A stretch of 64,000 nucleotides of DNA, taken from NCBI GenBank assembly GCA_029855935.1, contig JAGSHN010000004.1, positions 118,022-182,021 on the forward strand, in the 5' to 3' direction. Shown in pieces: positions 8,763 through 18,238 of this stretch. Under the pieces are notes generated by a model. It did not search any database. It was not told where the DNA came from and saw only the letters and a list, made by a program, of their open reading frames with translations. The position numbers and the translations under genes are program-made. The stretch is from Candidatus Thorarchaeota archaeon. GTDB lineage: Archaea > Asgardarchaeota > Thorarchaeia > Thorarchaeales > Thorarchaeaceae. Numbering within the stretch: the first letter of the stretch is position 1; each line of letters begins with the position of its first letter.

Positions 8763-9727
8763 CAGTCATTACCTCCCAGTACTAATCGTGGCTCGGCTAT
8801 TCCTGACATCAGGAGCTCGCGCAAGTCCTCCGGTATGCTCGTGGATGCCCTAGACAGCGATTCCAGAACTTGAGAGGCCTCGGCAAGATAGTGGCGCAAT
8901 AGAAGACGAATGAGACCAAGCTTCTGGTTTGTGTGACCGACCCAGAGACTAAAGACTCCGTTGGGAACGGAGTAGAGAAAGTGGCGGCCACGTTCAGCCT
9001 CACAGAGAACTCGTTGAAGAGAGGCGTTCCTGAGGGTTCGCACAACACGTTCAGATGCCCCGTGCAGGGCAAATGACATGGCAGCGAATCTGTCGTCTGT
9101 GAATCCCGTCAGAGATATTCGGATTCCACCATTGAGAGCAAAGAAGGCAGAGTGAGTCCCAGGAATTGTGTCACTGATCTGTTGGAGAATATTACGAAGG
9201 CCGAGAGCATGTGCGCGATCTAGAGAAAGGATGGGGTACGAGGTCGGGTTGTGAGCAACAATACCATCTGTCACGGAGAACCCGCTGAGCACCTCACGCG
9301 TATCGTCTGGTGAATAGGATCTCAATGGGGGCCGCCTGCCCTCAAGGTGCTCTTGGAGAAGAAACGTGATCCGTGACAGGTTCTGCTTCATTTCCATGAA
9401 GAGCGCGGCCAGATTGACACGTGGAGCGGTTGTCACTGTGAGGAAGAAGTGCGGATTCTTGGGAAGCGACGCTAGAAAGATCTTTGAGGTGTCGGTTTCC
9501 ATCAGTAGATACTTGAATGCCCCATGTACGAGTCTTGCCACTCCAAAGATTGCACAAGTGGCTGACGCGACTGAGAAGACTTCATCTCTGCTGAACCAGA
9601 CTCCGGCACTGGCGACAGGTAGCCCATCTTGCTGGATGAGTACTACGTTCTCAACGCCGACTATCTCGCGAATGTCCTGTAGTGCTTCGTTGAGCTCGCT
9701 CGTCAATCTATGGGCCTCACATAACAA
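8762..9727 (-). CDS. Roadblock/LC7 protein with two lobes, GTPase regulator
   Basis: The N-terminal lobe has the classic Roadblock/LC7 pattern: helix LNEALQDIREIVGVENVVLI, then QQDGLPVASAG, then a helix and the strand TSKIFLASLPKNPHFFLTVTT. A second, weaker lobe follows (SAFFALNGGIRISLTGFTDD onward). Roadblock proteins such as MglB bind MglA-type GTPases as GAP or scaffold. I start at the TTG at 9727 because a TATA box (9756-9763) lies about 29 nt upstream, giving a near-leaderless mRNA. A GTG at 9769 would put the TATA box inside the coding region. It is the first gene of the operon. Confidence 0.8.
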   Translation of the reverse strand: MLCEAHRLTSELNEALQDIREIVGVENVVLIQQDGLPVASAGVWFSRDEVFSVASATCAIFGVARLVHGAFKYLLMETDTSKIFLASLPKNPHFFLTVTTAPRVNLAALFMEMKQNLSRITFLLQEHLEGRRPPLRSYSPDDTREVLSGFSVTDGIVAHNPTSYPILSLDRAHALGLRNILQQISDTIPGTHSAFFALNGGIRISLTGFTDDRFAAMSFALHGASERVVRTLRNASLQRVLCEAERGRHFLYSVPNGVFSLWVGHTNQKLGLIRLLLRHYLAEASQVLESLSRASTSIPEDLRELLMSGIAEPRLVLGGND

Positions 9728-9754
9728 TGGTCTGCAGTAGGGTTTGGTAGAACA

Positions 9755-9765
9755 GTATATAATCA
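9755..9765 (-). promoter_or_regulatory. TATA box of the Roadblock-GTPase operon
   Basis: On the minus strand the sequence reads GATTATATACT. It lies about 29 nt before the TTG at 9727, the normal archaeal TATA-to-start distance for a leaderless transcript. This position decides the start codon of the Roadblock gene. Confidence 0.6.
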
Positions 9766-9842
9766 CCACACAGCACAGTCCATATAGTCACACACAATGA
9801 CAATGCCAGATTGAACCATAGCGAATTGGAAGACAGTACTGT

Positions 9843-10661
9843 ATGAGAGATGGTGGTCAATTGGTTAGTGATCTCACAATTGTAAAACTTGGAGGGTCCG
9901 TAATCACATACAAGGATAAAGTGCCCCCCAAGACAGACATTGATGCACTAGACCGAATAGCGCAGGAGTTGAGGGCGTGTCGAGGCCCCTTGATTGTCGT
10001 GCTTGGCGGAGGGGCACACGGCCATCAAGCCGCGAAGCACTATGGATACGACACGCCAGAGGGGATGGAGCGACGGCTTGAGGGTGTCCCGCTAATTCGT
10101 CACAACATGACCTTGCTTTGTCAGGATGTGCAGGACTCATTGGCGAGAGCGGGCATTTCAACCGTCAGCATTCCACCATTTTGCACATTTGTCTTGAACG
10201 CTGAGAAGATTGATGAATACTTTATAGAGCCCATAGTGATGTCACTCGAGTCGGGGTTGACCGTTGTCACACACGGCGACGTGTGTTTCGATAGAAGCCA
10301 TGGTGCATCGATTCTCAGTGGGGACACCCTTGTTTCGTGGCTGTCAGCACAACTGGGTGCGCCTAGGGTTCTAGTGGGAACTGATGTCGATGGCATCTAC
10401 GACTCCGACCCTCGTATGAACCCTGATGCAAAACTAGTTCGCCGAGTTGACAACTCGAATGAATTATTTGTGCTGGATGGCCTTGGGCCGTCGGCCTCAA
10501 TTGATGTCACAGGCGGGATGCTAAAGAAGGTGAGGGAATTGATAGAGGCGGCACAACATGGCGCTACCGTGACCATCTTCAATCTCAGCGTCGAGGGGCG
10601 GCTAGAGGCACTGCTTCGAGGAGAGGAAACTATCTGTACGAGAATTGCTTTCAATCATTGA
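9843..10661 (+). CDS. Isopentenyl phosphate kinase
   Basis: This amino-acid-kinase-fold protein has the KLGGSVIT nucleotide motif near residue 16, GGGAHGH with the His that binds the substrate phosphate, the GDV/SGD segments and DVTGGMLKK near the C terminus. Isopentenyl phosphate kinase makes isopentenyl diphosphate from isopentenyl phosphate with ATP in the archaeal mevalonate pathway that feeds ether-lipid synthesis. The 272-residue length is normal. An internal GTG a few codons in is an alternative start. Ribosomal protein S10 follows on the same strand after a gap with its own TATA-like sequence. Confidence 0.92.
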   Translation: MRDGGQLVSDLTIVKLGGSVITYKDKVPPKTDIDALDRIAQELRACRGPLIVVLGGGAHGHQAAKHYGYDTPEGMERRLEGVPLIRHNMTLLCQDVQDSLARAGISTVSIPPFCTFVLNAEKIDEYFIEPIVMSLESGLTVVTHGDVCFDRSHGASILSGDTLVSWLSAQLGAPRVLVGTDVDGIYDSDPRMNPDAKLVRRVDNSNELFVLDGLGPSASIDVTGGMLKKVRELIEAAQHGATVTIFNLSVEGRLEALLRGEETICTRIAFNH

Positions 10662-10753
10662 TGGGAAGGCGTTGGATGTGTTAGAAGATAAGGTTTTTAT
10701 CACAAGTGGTTGACGGACGCGAGGACGCAACAGCTAAGAGTGGCGAGGTCCCT

Positions 10754-11065
10754 ATGACTCAGAAAGCGCGCATTCGACTTTCGAGCACGAACACGGAGCA
10801 TCTGGATAGCGTATGCAACCAGATTCGTAGGATAACTCGGAAGACTGGAGTGAGGATGTCAGGTCCAATCCCCCTCCCCACGAGGCGTATGGTAGTCCCA
10901 ACTCGGAAGACTCCGTGTGGCCAAGGATCTGAGTCATGGGATAAGTGGGAGATGCGCATTCACAAGCGGCTGATTGATATCGATGCAGACGAACGGGCAA
11001 TGCGCCAGATAATGAGAGTCCGTATTCCAGACTCTGTCTATATTGAGATTGAGCTGACGGGCTAA
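10754..11065 (+). CDS. rps10: 30S ribosomal protein S10 (uS10)
   Basis: This 103-residue protein starts [20 protein letters not shown] and carries GPIPLPTRR, the S10 signature, and the C-terminal [12 protein letters not shown] strand. It is a small-subunit protein. I start at the ATG at 10754, where homology begins; an upstream in-frame start would add 16 unrelated residues. A TATA-like GGTTTTTATC lies at about 10689-10699. In many archaea this gene follows the EF-1A gene; here it follows isopentenyl phosphate kinase instead. Confidence 0.95.
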   Translation: MTQKARIRLSSTNTEHLDSVCNQIRRITRKTGVRMSGPIPLPTRRMVVPTRKTPCGQGSESWDKWEMRIHKRLIDIDADERAMRQIMRVRIPDSVYIEIELTG

Positions 11066-11275
11066 TACGGCCCCTATCACTAAGCGCAAGGCGGACAGCC
11101 ATACTGTGGACAGCTTGAGCTGAAACATACCATTGCTGGCAACAGCATTCAACCTGCCTTTAGGAGGCTGGCGGACTCAGTCTGAGCAATCTGACAAGCA
11201 TTCTTTCTGTCCCAGTCACAAACTCCTTTTGTATTTGAAACAAATAGTGCATCAGCATAGCGGAGAAACACGACA

Positions 11276-13099
11276 ATGTGTGGAATCATCGGCGTAGTAC
11301 AGAGAAAAGGTCTTGTTGCACCATTTCTTTACCAAGCGCTAAAACGTCTCGAGTACAGAGGATATGATTCAGTCGGTGTGACAACGATAGCCAATGGGAA
11401 ACTCTACACAAAGAAGGATAAGGGTAAGATAGAGGAGGTGCACAAGAGGCTCAATCTTGACGATCTTCCAGGCTCAATAGGAATTGGACACACAAGATGG
11501 GCAACCCACGGAATTCCATCCATGTATAATGCCCATCCTCACTTCGACTGCTCCGGAAAGATTGCCGTGGTACACAACGGAGTGATTGACAACTTCTTGG
11601 AACTCAGACGAGAGCTCGCTGGAAGAGGACACAGATTCAACTCAGATACAGACACAGAGGTCATCCCTCACCTAATAGAGGAATATATGGAGGAGGGGTT
11701 GAACATTGTTGAGGCTGTCAGACAGGTGACAAAGCGAATTAGGGGGACATACGCGATTGTTGCAATGACAGCGCAAGAACCTGAAAAGATTGTATGCACT
11801 CGGGACGGGAATCCACTTGTCATTGGGCAGGGGGATGGAGCGGCATATGTCTCCTCCGATATTCCGGCGTTTCTCCCGGCCACAAACAACATGATTCTAC
11901 TGCTTGATGGAGAAATTGCCACACTCACGCCCGACGGAATCAGAATAGAGAACCTGTCCACTGGAGAAGTATTGACTAGGGACCCCATTAAGATCAGCTG
12001 GACTGCCGACCAAGCACAGAAAGGTGGCTACCCGCATTTCATGCTGAAGGAAATACATGAGCAGCCCGAGGCAATACGGAATACCCTCCGCATCCGCCAA
12101 GAGGTCCTGGACGCAGCTGCAGAGATAATTAGCAAGTCGGATAGGCTCTTCCTCACCGCTATGGGTACATCAGGCCACGCAGCTCTAGCTGGTCGCTTCA
12201 TGTTTGCATCCATTGCAGGAATTCTCCCCATATTTGAGATAGCAAGTGATTTTCCTGACACGGTCGGTGATGTGCTGCAGCCAAGTGACTGCGTAGTTGC
12301 GATTACTCAGTCTGGCGAAACTAGTGATACCATTTTCGCTGTAAAGCATGCGAGAGAGCGAGGCGCAAAGGTGCTTGCACTCACGAATGTCGTTGGTAGC
12401 TCCATCACACGAGCCGCAGACCGTACAATTATCACGCAGGCAGGACCAGAAATTGGTGTTGCAGCAACCAAGACGTTCATGGTTCAGCTAACGGCCTTGG
12501 CCCTCTTGTCTATCGCCCTAGGAAGGCGCATGGAGGCCAGACAAGCCTCATTCTTTGATGCGAAGAGTGAAGCGCTTCAACGAATGCCAGACATAGTATC
12601 TGAAACGATTGTTCGGAATGAGGAAGTCGCACGTAGGGTCGCCGAGAGATACCATGACCGTGGCAGCTTTTTGTTCTTAGGCCGGGGGATATCTATAGCC
12701 ACAGCTCTTGAGGGAGCATTGAAGCTGAAAGAGATATCATACAATCACGCGGAGGGGTACTCAGCTGGGGAGTCGAAACACGGCCCAATTGCATTGATTG
12801 AGCCGGGTTTCCCAGTTGTGTTCATAGCTCCGAGGGATAACACCCGAGACAGGCTTATGGGCAATATCATGGAGATGAGAGCAAGAGGCGCCTCAATCAT
12901 CAGTGTGATAGAACGAAACGACAAGGAACTGGCGAGTCTATCTGACGATGTCTTCGAGGTGCCACAGAATGTTGACGCGGAGTTTTCAACCATGCCGTTC
13001 GTTGTGCCGCTGCAGTTGTTGAGCTATTATATGGCCACAAAGAGGGGGTACGATCCGGACAAGCCGAGGAATCTAGCCAAGTCGGTCACTGTCCTGTAG
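11276..13099 (+). CDS. glmS: Glutamine--fructose-6-phosphate aminotransferase (isomerizing)
   Basis: The protein has 607 residues. Met is followed by Cys2 (MCGIIGVV), the N-terminal nucleophile of a class II glutaminase, with the GHTRWATHG motif. The C-terminal half has two SIS sugar-isomerase domains (GTSGHAALAGRF, ITQSGETSDT) and the closing LAKSVTVL. It makes glucosamine-6-phosphate, the entry to amino-sugar and N-glycan synthesis. It stands alone, preceded by a 210-nt spacer in which I see nothing firm. Confidence 0.97.
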   Translation: MCGIIGVVQRKGLVAPFLYQALKRLEYRGYDSVGVTTIANGKLYTKKDKGKIEEVHKRLNLDDLPGSIGIGHTRWATHGIPSMYNAHPHFDCSGKIAVVHNGVIDNFLELRRELAGRGHRFNSDTDTEVIPHLIEEYMEEGLNIVEAVRQVTKRIRGTYAIVAMTAQEPEKIVCTRDGNPLVIGQGDGAAYVSSDIPAFLPATNNMILLLDGEIATLTPDGIRIENLSTGEVLTRDPIKISWTADQAQKGGYPHFMLKEIHEQPEAIRNTLRIRQEVLDAAAEIISKSDRLFLTAMGTSGHAALAGRFMFASIAGILPIFEIASDFPDTVGDVLQPSDCVVAITQSGETSDTIFAVKHARERGAKVLALTNVVGSSITRAADRTIITQAGPEIGVAATKTFMVQLTALALLSIALGRRMEARQASFFDAKSEALQRMPDIVSETIVRNEEVARRVAERYHDRGSFLFLGRGISIATALEGALKLKEISYNHAEGYSAGESKHGPIALIEPGFPVVFIAPRDNTRDRLMGNIMEMRARGASIISVIERNDKELASLSDDVFEVPQNVDAEFSTMPFVVPLQLLSYYMATKRGYDPDKPRNLAKSVTVL

Positions 13100-13177
13100 G
13101 TTCCAAATACGGGCTTAAATACCTCAGCAGGTAGATGACAGTGACGGTGACTTGACCCCTCTCGACGTGATAGGAGA

Positions 13178-13534
13178 GTGATAGGTCCTCCTACGGCGAC
13201 ACACGAGGAGGGCGCAGTTTCAGATCCGTCCGTAACGCTGACCATACAAGATCAAGAGGAGAACTGGAAAGGCATGTCAGGTGGGCTTACAATCTCGGCA
13301 CTCTCGGACTTTGCACGTATCGTGGCCCAGTATCTGGCGGAGATTTGGCAGTTCCTGATATTCATCGGTCAGGTCGCTAGCGTAGTTGTCATCCTTGTGG
13401 GAGCAATCCTCTGGCTGACCCAAGTCAATGTATCGAAGGGAAAGGCCATGGTCCTAAGTGGGGTGATACTTGCCATAATAGTGCAGTACTTTGTAATGTA
13501 TCCGCCTGCCCTAGTCGCTCGGCTCAGTCCATAG
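13178..13534 (+). CDS. Small two-helix membrane protein, possible conjugation-type pilin (CedA1/TedC/VirB2-like)
   Basis: The 118-residue frame has a non-conserved-looking N terminus, then from Met33 (position 13274) an amphipathic helix, a hydrophobic helix (ASVVVILVGAILWL), a short basic loop (NVSKGKA) and a second hydrophobic helix (VLSGVILAIIVQYFV). Two helices joined by a basic loop is the design of VirB2/TrbC pilins and of the archaeal DNA-import pilins CedA1 and TedC. I infer the relation from topology and from the large HerA/VirB4-like ATPase nearby; I cannot show sequence homology. The true start may be 13274. A TATA-like CTTAAATACC lies at 13112-13121. Confidence 0.5.
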   Translation: MIGPPTATHEEGAVSDPSVTLTIQDQEENWKGMSGGLTISALSDFARIVAQYLAEIWQFLIFIGQVASVVVILVGAILWLTQVNVSKGKAMVLSGVILAIIVQYFVMYPPALVARLSP

Positions 13535-13540
13535 TGTTCA

Positions 13541-14107
13541 CTATGTGCTGAGCACCCCATCACTCCACTCCCGCACCAAACGGTCAATTCTCTTACACAG
13601 CCACTTCTCTTCGGGAGTCATCTGACGCAGTCTTTCTTGTGTAACTCCAGCTCGGGCAGCGCGAAGAATCTTGGAGAGACGAGTGTTACTTAGCGACTCC
13701 GTCAATCTTTGTATTCCATCAATCTCCTCAAGTATTCGAGGATCGAGGGCGCTTCTATCGCGTTGCAGTCGCCTAATCTTCTCGGCAACAGCTACGTACA
13801 ATGGAGCAGGCGGGATGCCTCCGTAGAGATCGCGCGGGTGCTTTCGTTCTTGTTGAAAGATATTACGAAGGCGTTGAATTGAGTCGAATGCGTCGTTTGG
13901 GTCCAGCTCGACAGTATTGTGAAGCAGAAGAACGTTGAGTGCCCAATTCGGCAGCTCGGTCTGTGTATCGGGTGACAGGGGGCCGACATCCTTACCGCCA
14001 ATAGTAATCGACCCGAGTGCACGTGTAAGTCGACATCTTCGGCCACTGTTCAGGAAGGCCATTCGGAGACGAGAGAATGCTTCTTGGGCAGTAGTTTCCA
14101 GTTTCAT
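13541..14107 (-). CDS. GINS complex subunit, Gins23 (Psf2/Psf3-like)
   Basis: The 188-residue protein starts with a small beta domain carrying GGKDVGPLSPDTQTELPNWA, the pattern of Psf2 (GPF-P...VPLWLA). A helical domain follows with QQERKHPRDLYGGIPPAPLY and a C-terminal RLSKILRAARAG...MTPEEKWLCKRID segment typical of archaeal GINS. The beta-then-alpha order assigns it to the Psf2/Psf3 branch. GINS is part of the CMG replicative helicase with MCM and GAN/Cdc45. It ends 6 nt from the convergent small membrane gene and lies downstream of the HerA-like ATPase on the same strand. Confidence 0.75.
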   Translation of the reverse strand: MKLETTAQEAFSRLRMAFLNSGRRCRLTRALGSITIGGKDVGPLSPDTQTELPNWALNVLLLHNTVELDPNDAFDSIQRLRNIFQQERKHPRDLYGGIPPAPLYVAVAEKIRRLQRDRSALDPRILEEIDGIQRLTESLSNTRLSKILRAARAGVTQERLRQMTPEEKWLCKRIDRLVREWSDGVLST

Positions 14108-14242
14108 TCGTGACCACTAGGAGCTGTTGGTTGTCAGCTCATTAAAAGATGATGGGATATCCGGTGTGACAAGTTTGTTGCATACACAGTTTCTTGAGAA
14201 CGCAGGTGGTTCGTAGAAAAGCCGTGCTCACGTCGAGGGATA

Positions 14243-17200
14243 TTAGAGATCCAGTAGTGATGGACACTGACCAGGAACCCAGCTGTTTTCCATCAAATTG
14301 CTCAGTGAGATGATACGGCACCCGCGCGGGATATTGTCCAAGTTATCAGCATACTCGGCAGCTGGAAGGATAATAGTAAGTATGGAGGGAGGGCACTCTT
14401 CACCGTGCGGGCCGCCATCGTGCCGAACTGAATCATAGATCTCGGAGCGAGAAGGGAAGACTAGGTATGTCATACTCCCGTCACAGATTGATTTCCCACA
14501 CACTGTGGGGCTCTCACTTCCCTGTTTTCTGAGCGAGTCCAACAGATGAGCAAGGCAGTAGTCCCGAAGTTGATTCAGAAAGCTCTGGGTTGCGACCCAG
14601 AGACCCCTGTCTATAGAGAGATCATCGATGCTATACGGCACGCGAATCGCGAACAACTTCTCATCTAGTAGCAGCTCTGACAATGCACGACGCCCACCAC
14701 TCTTATTGAGTTCGACACTATGCGCGCCCGTGGATTGTACTGCGACTGTGTCCAGAAACTCCAGCAGTTCACCCCATCGTACGCGTCCGTTATTAATCGT
14801 GACGTAACGCAGAAGGAGATTGCTCCAGACTTCATCGGCCATTGCAGGAGAAGGTTCTGTGGATGAGGGCGCATCCAGCTCTATTCCTGCATTGAGCCCA
14901 CCATCTTGGTAGGCACGAGTTGCAATCGTGGTGTCGGAAAACGTGGACTCACGACTGGATAATGCGTCCGCTATGTCAAGGATCATACGGTCGATTGAAG
15001 AGGGAAAGGCAGGAATGACTTGGAATTCACTAGGGTGGGGAGCGTTTATGATGACCTCACGTACTTTTGCAGCCGCAACGCTTCCCCTCACGATAACGAA
15101 CAACCTAGAATCCTTTCCTACTGTTGCAACTAACGATTCCAGAGACTCAAGCGAGTCGGAGAGGGTAGCTGCCCGTAGTGAATCTGGGAACACAATAATG
15201 CGCACCTGATCGCCCACAGTAATTATACTACCGTTGACTCTAGTCTGTTGCCCAAACCCCACTTCTTCTAGCCTACGACAGACGTAGTTCTTGATGATCT
15301 CCAGAACAACGGAGCGTCCCTCTCCGGGAAGAGTATAGATGAAGCCATCTCTAACAAGCCCAATTGCTTGGCGCTCAATAGTCCCGAGAGTAATCAGCTC
15401 TGTTTTCAGCTCTGAGATCTCCTGTTTGGAAACGGATGTAATTGAAACTAGGACGGAGTGCAGCTCGGACTCGGTTAGGTATCTCCTGCTTTCCAGTGCA
15501 TCAATGACATGCTCGGTGATTCTCGCAAATTGGTCGTACACAACAGTGGGCGGTTCGTTTCTCACGCCGTAACTGGCTTGGAGCAAGGTTGGTTGTACTC
15601 CAGACATTGGTACATCCTCTTGAGAATCGACTGAAACGGCGGAACCAGTAGGTGCAGGAAACGCGGTCGGAACAGTCATCAACTCAAACGCATCGGTGAC
15701 AGGTGTTGTCATTATTGCACGCCCTCTCCTCAGAGTGCGCAGATATCTCTCTTGTTCCGAATCCAACGAAAGAAGACGTGCTCCCACAAGGCTGTCGTAG
15801 GGCAATTTGAAGACTATCTTGGTGCCAGTATTGGCAAGTATGTTTGACGATACGGTAGGACGTGTCGCGACAACTATTACCCCCTGCCCCGTTGCTCTCT
15901 GAAGCATAACCATTGACTCACCTGTAGTCACATCGGCGGCGGTAGAACGCGTGTAGCTCTCGGGGACGAGGTTATTGGCTTCTTCAAGAACAACGACATG
16001 GTGCAAGCCGTCCGAGATTCCACGTCTGAGAGCGGCCTCGAAGACTCTCTTCGCAATGAGATTATACAAGATGCGGGCAGCGTCCATCCCGCCAACCCGG
16101 GCCACGTGGCTCAAATCAAGAACTACACGCCGTTTCATGAGGGAGCTGAAGTGTACAGAGGCGCGTCCCCCGGCAAGGATTGATGCCAATGGCTCCCTGC
16201 GTAGTATCTCCAAACGGTTCAACAATGCGTCAATTGTAAGGCTATTTGTGGAGTCCTTTCCCCTCTTGCCCTCGATTACGCGGATCAGTGCTTTCGCCGA
16301 ACGGTCTGGCAGCCTAGCAACCTCTTCCAGACAGACTAGTAACATTCGCTCCATCGCGGGGGAAAGATCAGAGCTTGAGCTACGTTCGTGAAGGATTTCT
16401 CTCAAGATTGCAAAGGTTGTGTGAGCAGCATTTTGGAGGTCGTCGGTTTCTTCGTCAATCAAACTCATTACAAAAACATCATCCAGGCCGGGCTTGAATA
16501 CGAGGACTTCGCCCGGTGAGAACGCCGCCAAATCGGCGTATTCAGACCCTTTCACATCGAAGACCCACCATGGAATCGTTGTCTTAACCGTGAGCTCCCA
16601 GATAATCCGTTTTACCACGGTCGTCTTCCCCATCCCGGTGGCACCAAGTACGGCAAGATGCTGGCGCAGCCACACTGGTTTCAAGCCAACAGGATTGAAT
16701 TGTCGACCCTTGTATACAGACCATCCAATGAAGAGTTCGTTGTCTGTCAGGCTTCTTGATGGAACAGGGAAGTCTGGCAAGTCTACGGTATCCAGTTCAG
16801 GGATATGCTGAACTGGAGTATTGACGAACGTGACGAGCCTACTTGTGTGTAGACGTTGTGGTTTGATGTGTCGGCGCATCAACACGCGGAGCAAGAACGC
16901 GGGATTTGGACGCTTGAGTACAAACCGGAATGAATCGTCCTCGCCCCAGATTGAATGGACAATTCCGTCCAGACGATTCGCCGCTCCCTTAGAGCTAGTA
17001 GACTGAAGGAGGCGAATAGTTGTTGTTACGCTAAACCACCCCTGATTGTCACGAGCAGCTGCAAACTCTTCCATGAGTCGTTTCTTACTGGTGTGGTCCT
17101 CAAGAGAGTCCTCTCGCCTCTTCTCTCTGGCGCGAATTTGGCGCCATCTGTGTTCTAGCCTCCGGCGTTGGCGACCGGGAGTTGTAGGCGAGAATACACA

Positions 17201-18133
17201 AGAAACGCAAGCATCAATCCCCTGTTTCAGTAGAGCTGACAGGAAGGCTCCAATCTGTGCTGAGTCGCTTGTCACGTGAACTCGGGGTCTGCCTCGTATC
17301 ACATAGAAGTTGGAAGAGAGATCTGTCTGATGAATAGAGCTCCAATGCGCATCCACTGGAACAATCTCCAAGTTCGTCAATGTAGTGAGAGCGTTACAGA
17401 GTGCGCTCCCTTCAAGCTGGATTAGCTGGACACTGTCAAGGGCTGCCACGAGAATTGCCTCGGCACGGGCAGCCTCTCGTTGGAGGACATGACTGACATC
17501 ATTAGCTGAGGGGCCAACGGACGTGATGAACAAGCGGAGAAATGGATGACCAGATTCAACGCCCGCCTCAAAGCACATAGTGACTGATGGACTCATACCA
17601 GTGCGAAGCGATTGAACAATGGTGGGATCATATTCGACACCCTCGTCTGACTTGGTGACACTTGCTCTGACAGAGAGCAATTCTAGGCAGCGGATGCCAA
17701 CGACATTTCCATCAATATGGAGGAGAAACGTGTTAGAGTCACATCGACAGCGTATGACAGGGGGGGTTAGACCAGAAACAGCCAGAAGCATCCCACTGGC
17801 GACGGTTGACATGCACAGCACAATCTCGACAATAGGGCGCCCAAGGTAGGTGGGGGTGTGAAGTAGTCTAAACAAGGGTGCCACGTATACGAGAAGGAAA
17901 TAGCACAATGCAACAACCGTTTGGGCCAGCCAAATCCGTTTGTGAAGCCGTAGTCGGAGGTGACGGGCCCAACCGGATGACTGCTCATGGGGAAAGAGGG
18001 GAGTTGTGACACGGCCTTCGCGAGCGGGGGTGGTTGTGGCGTCCACGACCGCCCGTTGCAATCCTGTATATTGATCCTGCACGAGAAGCCCTCCGGTGAG
18101 TGTTTGACCGAGTTCGTTTCTTGAGGGAGTCAT
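14243..18133 (-). CDS. Giant membrane-anchored HerA/VirB4-like ATPase
   Basis: This is a 1,296-residue protein. Two predicted membrane helices lie at about 68-87 and 101-121. A soluble region of about 370 residues follows, including a segment (YVIRGRPRVHVTSDSAQIGA) like the N-terminal part of conjugation ATPases. The motor domain has Walker A GATGMGKTT at 497-505, Walker B VVVLEE at 713-718 and the SNILANTGTK sensor motif of the HerA/FtsK/VirB4 clade. The last 450 residues contain winged-helix-like segments. DNA-pumping ATPases of this type drive conjugation or archaeal DNA import (CedB). HerA proteins in DNA end resection lack the N-terminal helices. No NurA nuclease is adjacent. Confidence 0.75.
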   Translation of the reverse strand: MTPSRNELGQTLTGGLLVQDQYTGLQRAVVDATTTPAREGRVTTPLFPHEQSSGWARHLRLRLHKRIWLAQTVVALCYFLLVYVAPLFRLLHTPTYLGRPIVEIVLCMSTVASGMLLAVSGLTPPVIRCRCDSNTFLLHIDGNVVGIRCLELLSVRASVTKSDEGVEYDPTIVQSLRTGMSPSVTMCFEAGVESGHPFLRLFITSVGPSANDVSHVLQREAARAEAILVAALDSVQLIQLEGSALCNALTTLTNLEIVPVDAHWSSIHQTDLSSNFYVIRGRPRVHVTSDSAQIGAFLSALLKQGIDACVSCVFSPTTPGRQRRRLEHRWRQIRAREKRREDSLEDHTSKKRLMEEFAAARDNQGWFSVTTTIRLLQSTSSKGAANRLDGIVHSIWGEDDSFRFVLKRPNPAFLLRVLMRRHIKPQRLHTSRLVTFVNTPVQHIPELDTVDLPDFPVPSRSLTDNELFIGWSVYKGRQFNPVGLKPVWLRQHLAVLGATGMGKTTVVKRIIWELTVKTTIPWWVFDVKGSEYADLAAFSPGEVLVFKPGLDDVFVMSLIDEETDDLQNAAHTTFAILREILHERSSSSDLSPAMERMLLVCLEEVARLPDRSAKALIRVIEGKRGKDSTNSLTIDALLNRLEILRREPLASILAGGRASVHFSSLMKRRVVLDLSHVARVGGMDAARILYNLIAKRVFEAALRRGISDGLHHVVVLEEANNLVPESYTRSTAADVTTGESMVMLQRATGQGVIVVATRPTVSSNILANTGTKIVFKLPYDSLVGARLLSLDSEQERYLRTLRRGRAIMTTPVTDAFELMTVPTAFPAPTGSAVSVDSQEDVPMSGVQPTLLQASYGVRNEPPTVVYDQFARITEHVIDALESRRYLTESELHSVLVSITSVSKQEISELKTELITLGTIERQAIGLVRDGFIYTLPGEGRSVVLEIIKNYVCRRLEEVGFGQQTRVNGSIITVGDQVRIIVFPDSLRAATLSDSLESLESLVATVGKDSRLFVIVRGSVAAAKVREVIINAPHPSEFQVIPAFPSSIDRMILDIADALSSRESTFSDTTIATRAYQDGGLNAGIELDAPSSTEPSPAMADEVWSNLLLRYVTINNGRVRWGELLEFLDTVAVQSTGAHSVELNKSGGRRALSELLLDEKLFAIRVPYSIDDLSIDRGLWVATQSFLNQLRDYCLAHLLDSLRKQGSESPTVCGKSICDGSMTYLVFPSRSEIYDSVRHDGGPHGEECPPSILTIILPAAEYADNLDNIPRGCRIISLSNLMENSWVPGQCPSLLDL

Positions 18134-18238
18134 CGAGTTTCGCTGTGCTCGTCCGGTGAATCCAGACAGTCCTAGGTTTACATACTACCATAGATAAGGC
18201 CCACATCTCTCCATCTGACAAACAGGACTCGGATTAGT

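Noticed and set aside
14243-18133. Reading the large ATPase as a HerA-NurA DNA-repair helicase
   Set aside because: It is more than twice the usual HerA length, has N-terminal membrane helices, and no NurA or Mre11/Rad50 gene is adjacent.
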